Assembly (NCBI RefSeq): GCF_028737315.1
Contig: NZ_JAQZAO010000004.1
Span: forward strand, 248,001 to 312,000
Length of the DNA stretch: 64,000 nt
Reading direction: 5' to 3'
From: Actinomycetospora lemnae
GTDB taxonomy: Bacteria; Actinomycetota; Actinomycetes; Mycobacteriales; Pseudonocardiaceae
Shown one piece after another: positions 62,236 through 64,000 of this stretch (the first letter of the stretch is position 1; each line of letters begins with the position of its first letter). The translations under genes were made by a program, and so were the position numbers. Below the pieces are notes generated by a model, which saw only the letters and a list, made by a program, of their open reading frames with translations, was not told where the DNA came from and made no database searches.

Positions 62236-63393
62236 GTGGCACCCGGTCCGACGGCAGCAGTGACACCAGCAGGGACACCAGCAGCGGCACCCGCGAGCAC
62301 GTCCGCCCGCTCCGAAGGGGGCGAGGTCGACCCCGCGACGCTGCTCGCGCCGCACACCACGCTCGGCCTCGGCGGGCCCGCGCGGCGGCTCGTGCGCGCC
62401 CGCACCGCCGACGAGGTCGTCGCCCGGGCCCGGGCCGCCGACGGGGCGGGCGAGCCGTTGCTGCTGGTGGGCGGCGGGTCGAACCTGGTCGTCGGCGACG
62501 CCGGGTTCGCCGGCACCGCGCTCGTGATCGACACGCAGGGGCACCACGTCGTGCACCGCGACGCCGACTCGGCGGTCGTGCACGTCGAGGCCGGCCACGA
62601 CTGGGACGCGTTCGTCGCCGACACCGTCGCCGAGGGCCTCGGCGGGCTCGAGTGCCTCTCGGGCATCCCGGGGCGCACCGGCGCGACGCCCGTGCAGAAC
62701 GTCGGCGCGTACGGCGTGGAGGTCGCCGACGTGCTCGTCGACGTCGACCTCTACGCGCGCCGGACCGGCCGCCGCGGCCCCGTGCCCGCCGCCGACCTGG
62801 GCCTCGGCTACCGCACGAGCCGCCTCAAGGGCGACCGCAACGTCGACGGCGAGATCGTGCTGGGCGTGCGGTTCCGGCTGACGACCGACGGGCTCTCGGC
62901 CCCGATCCGCTACGCCGAGCTCGCCAAGGCCCTCGACGTCGAGCCCGGGACCCGCGTGCCGGTCGCCGCGGCCCGCGAGGCGGTGCTGGGGCTGCGCCGC
63001 CGCAAGGGCATGGTGATCGATCCGGACGACGCCGACAGCCGCAGCGCGGGCTCGTTCTTCATGAACCCCGTCGTGGACGCGGAGACGGCGGCCCGGGTCG
63101 CGGCGCGCACCGAGGCGGCGGGCCAGCACCCCGTCACCGCGTGGCCGCAGCTCGACGGGCGCGTCAAGCTCTCCGCCGCCGCCCTCATCGAGCGCGCCGG
63201 CGTGCCCCGCGGGCACCCGGGGGAGCACGCCCCCGTGCGCGTCTCGACCAAGCACACGCTCGCCCTGACCCACCGCGGCGGCGGTACCACCGACGACCTG
63301 CTCGCGCTCGCCCGCGACGTCCGCGACCGGGTCGACGCCGCCTTCGGCCTGGTGCTGCAGCCCGAGCCCGTGCTGGTGTCCTGCGCGTTGTGA
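62236..63393 (+). CDS. murB: UDP-N-acetylenolpyruvoylglucosamine reductase
   Basis: 385 residues. Second step of cytoplasmic peptidoglycan precursor synthesis. FAD-binding motif LLVGGGSNLVVGDAGFAG (about 75-92), SGIPGRTGATPVQNVGAYGVEV (about 150-170), YRTSRLKGD, catalytic SAGSFFMNP (Ser about 273) and HTLALTHRGGG near the end. Type I MurB with the C-terminal extra loop. The first 35 residues are Ala/Thr/Pro-rich and not conserved. GTG at 62236; GTG at 62260 is possible. TACCGT lies eight bases before. Confidence 0.95.
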   Translation: MAPGPTAAVTPAGTPAAAPASTSARSEGGEVDPATLLAPHTTLGLGGPARRLVRARTADEVVARARAADGAGEPLLLVGGGSNLVVGDAGFAGTALVIDTQGHHVVHRDADSAVVHVEAGHDWDAFVADTVAEGLGGLECLSGIPGRTGATPVQNVGAYGVEVADVLVDVDLYARRTGRRGPVPAADLGLGYRTSRLKGDRNVDGEIVLGVRFRLTTDGLSAPIRYAELAKALDVEPGTRVPVAAAREAVLGLRRRKGMVIDPDDADSRSAGSFFMNPVVDAETAARVAARTEAAGQHPVTAWPQLDGRVKLSAAALIERAGVPRGHPGEHAPVRVSTKHTLALTHRGGGTTDDLLALARDVRDRVDAAFGLVLQPEPVLVSCAL

Positions 63394-63408
63394 CGCGTGC
63401 CCGGCGGG

Positions 63409-64000
63409 CTACGGCACGGTCGCGCCGTGCGCCCGGAGCGTGGAGGCGACGACGCCCGCGGTCCGGGAGCTGCCGGTGTCGGGCCGCTGCGCGAGCGCGG
63501 TGACCACGATGTCCGGGGCGTCGGCCGGGGCCACGGCGGTCATCCAGTCGTCCACGCCGCCGCCCGGGACCGAGGGGTCCTCGGCGGTGCCCGACTTCGC
63601 CGCCACCGTGATGCCGGCGCTGCCCAGCGCCCGGCCGGTCCCGGAGGTCACCACCGCCCGCATCCCGTCGCGCACCGGCCCGAGCCGGTCGGCGAAGGGC
63701 AGCGGGGTCGGGGCCGGGTGCGGCAGGACCGTCGCCGTCGGGCCGGTGCCCACCGCCATCCCGACGTGGGGCGTGACCAGCGCTCCGGTGGCGACGGCGG
63801 CCGTCCACCGCGCCGTCTGGAGCGGGGTCGCCAGGATCGGCCCCTGCCCGATGCCGAGGATGACCGTCGACCCGGGGTACCAGGTGCCGCCGGCGGCCGT
63901 GACGCTCGCGGGGGTGCCGAGGTAGCCGGGGCTCTCCCCGGGCAGGTCGATGCCGGTGGGCTGCCCGACGCCGAGGGCGCGCGCGGTGTCGATCATGGCG
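63409..64000 (-). CDS. Penicillin-binding protein transpeptidase domain, partial
   Basis: The C-terminal 197 residues only; the N-terminus lies beyond the window. IDTARALGVGQPTGIDLPGE and ILGIGQGPILATPLQTARWTAAVATGA are the region after the SxN motif of class B PBPs; KSGTAED is the KTG-box. PbpA-like shape, with no PASTA domain at the end. Divisome or elongation role unknown. Convergent with murB. Confidence 0.9.
   Translation of the reverse strand, partial: AMIDTARALGVGQPTGIDLPGESPGYLGTPASVTAAGGTWYPGSTVILGIGQGPILATPLQTARWTAAVATGALVTPHVGMAVGTGPTATVLPHPAPTPLPFADRLGPVRDGMRAVVTSGTGRALGSAGITVAAKSGTAEDPSVPGGGVDDWMTAVAPADAPDIVVTALAQRPDTGSSRTAGVVASTLRAHGATVP

Overview
The window is about 74-75 percent GC by eye and has an actinobacterial gene repertoire: an F420-type LLM oxidoreductase, a mycosin protease, a heparin-binding hemagglutinin homolog next to a DUF2516 protein, a gamma-butyrolactone-receptor-type TetR regulator, DUF222/HNH proteins, CsbD and paired fluoride channels. 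Many genes are coupled by 4-bp GTGA or ATGA overlaps, and several starts look leaderless. A Pseudonocardiales member (Pseudonocardia or Actinomycetospora type) is the best guess. The genus is inference; no rRNA is present. No phage, insertion sequence or CRISPR array was seen. The window looks chromosomal and core-like.

Layout. 1-7.5 kb: a leftward acyl-CoA catabolic operon (biotin carboxylase subunit cut by the window edge, carboxyltransferase, TIGR03084-type protein, acyl-CoA dehydrogenase, acyl-CoA ligase) with a divergent TetR regulator. 7.6-10 kb: small enzymes, including a DHFR-like reductase, a nucleoside deaminase and an Fpg/Nei glycosylase. 10.1-14.1 kb: a three-gene envelope glycan cassette (exosortase-like membrane protein, GT2 glycosyltransferase, GT39-like mannosyltransferase). 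14.1-19.6 kb: glutamate dehydrogenase, acyl-CoA ligase, S9 peptidase. 20-25.5 kb: a TetR/carboxylase/acyl-CoA dehydrogenase cluster resembling the mycobacterial BkaR-controlled leucine/branched-chain keto-acid operon. 25.5-36.4 kb: a MerR-controlled membrane pair, an LLM oxidoreductase, an MFS exporter with a fused surface-type domain, a CsbD stress protein, PAP2, a decayed flavoprotein and hydrolases. 36.7-38.1 kb: a ScbR-like regulator and a Glu-Asp-Phe tRNA cluster. 38.4-49.9 kb: an HNH protein, a trypsin-like protease, SDR/epimerase enzymes, PhzF, a nitrilase, an orphan mycosin and a tandem pair of paralogous membrane proteins. 50-55.9 kb: a redox-type two-component pair (receiver fused to a thioredoxin-reductase-like flavoprotein, plus a cNMP-domain histidine kinase), DUF445 and a CrcB pair. 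56-58.2 kb: XRE regulator, HbhA, DUF2516 and YbaK. 58.2-64 kb: a Pro/Gly-rich anchored protein, pirin, PurU, DUF2505, MurB and the C-terminal part of a penicillin-binding protein.

The most unusual signal is not a gene. Two families of short repeated DNA elements sit inside protein-coding genes and are read through in frame. One (core AGCGCAGCGGAGCT) occurs in two biotin carboxylases, an S9 peptidase and a glyoxalase-fold protein, in different frames and orientations, always at what looks like a loop. The other is a 23-25 bp palindrome that occurs twice and forms most of the N-terminus of an acyl-CoA dehydrogenase. Together they resemble in principle the Rickettsia palindromic elements that add peptides to unrelated proteins. 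A third group, long intergenic hairpins with a TATGG-like centre, sits at gene ends.
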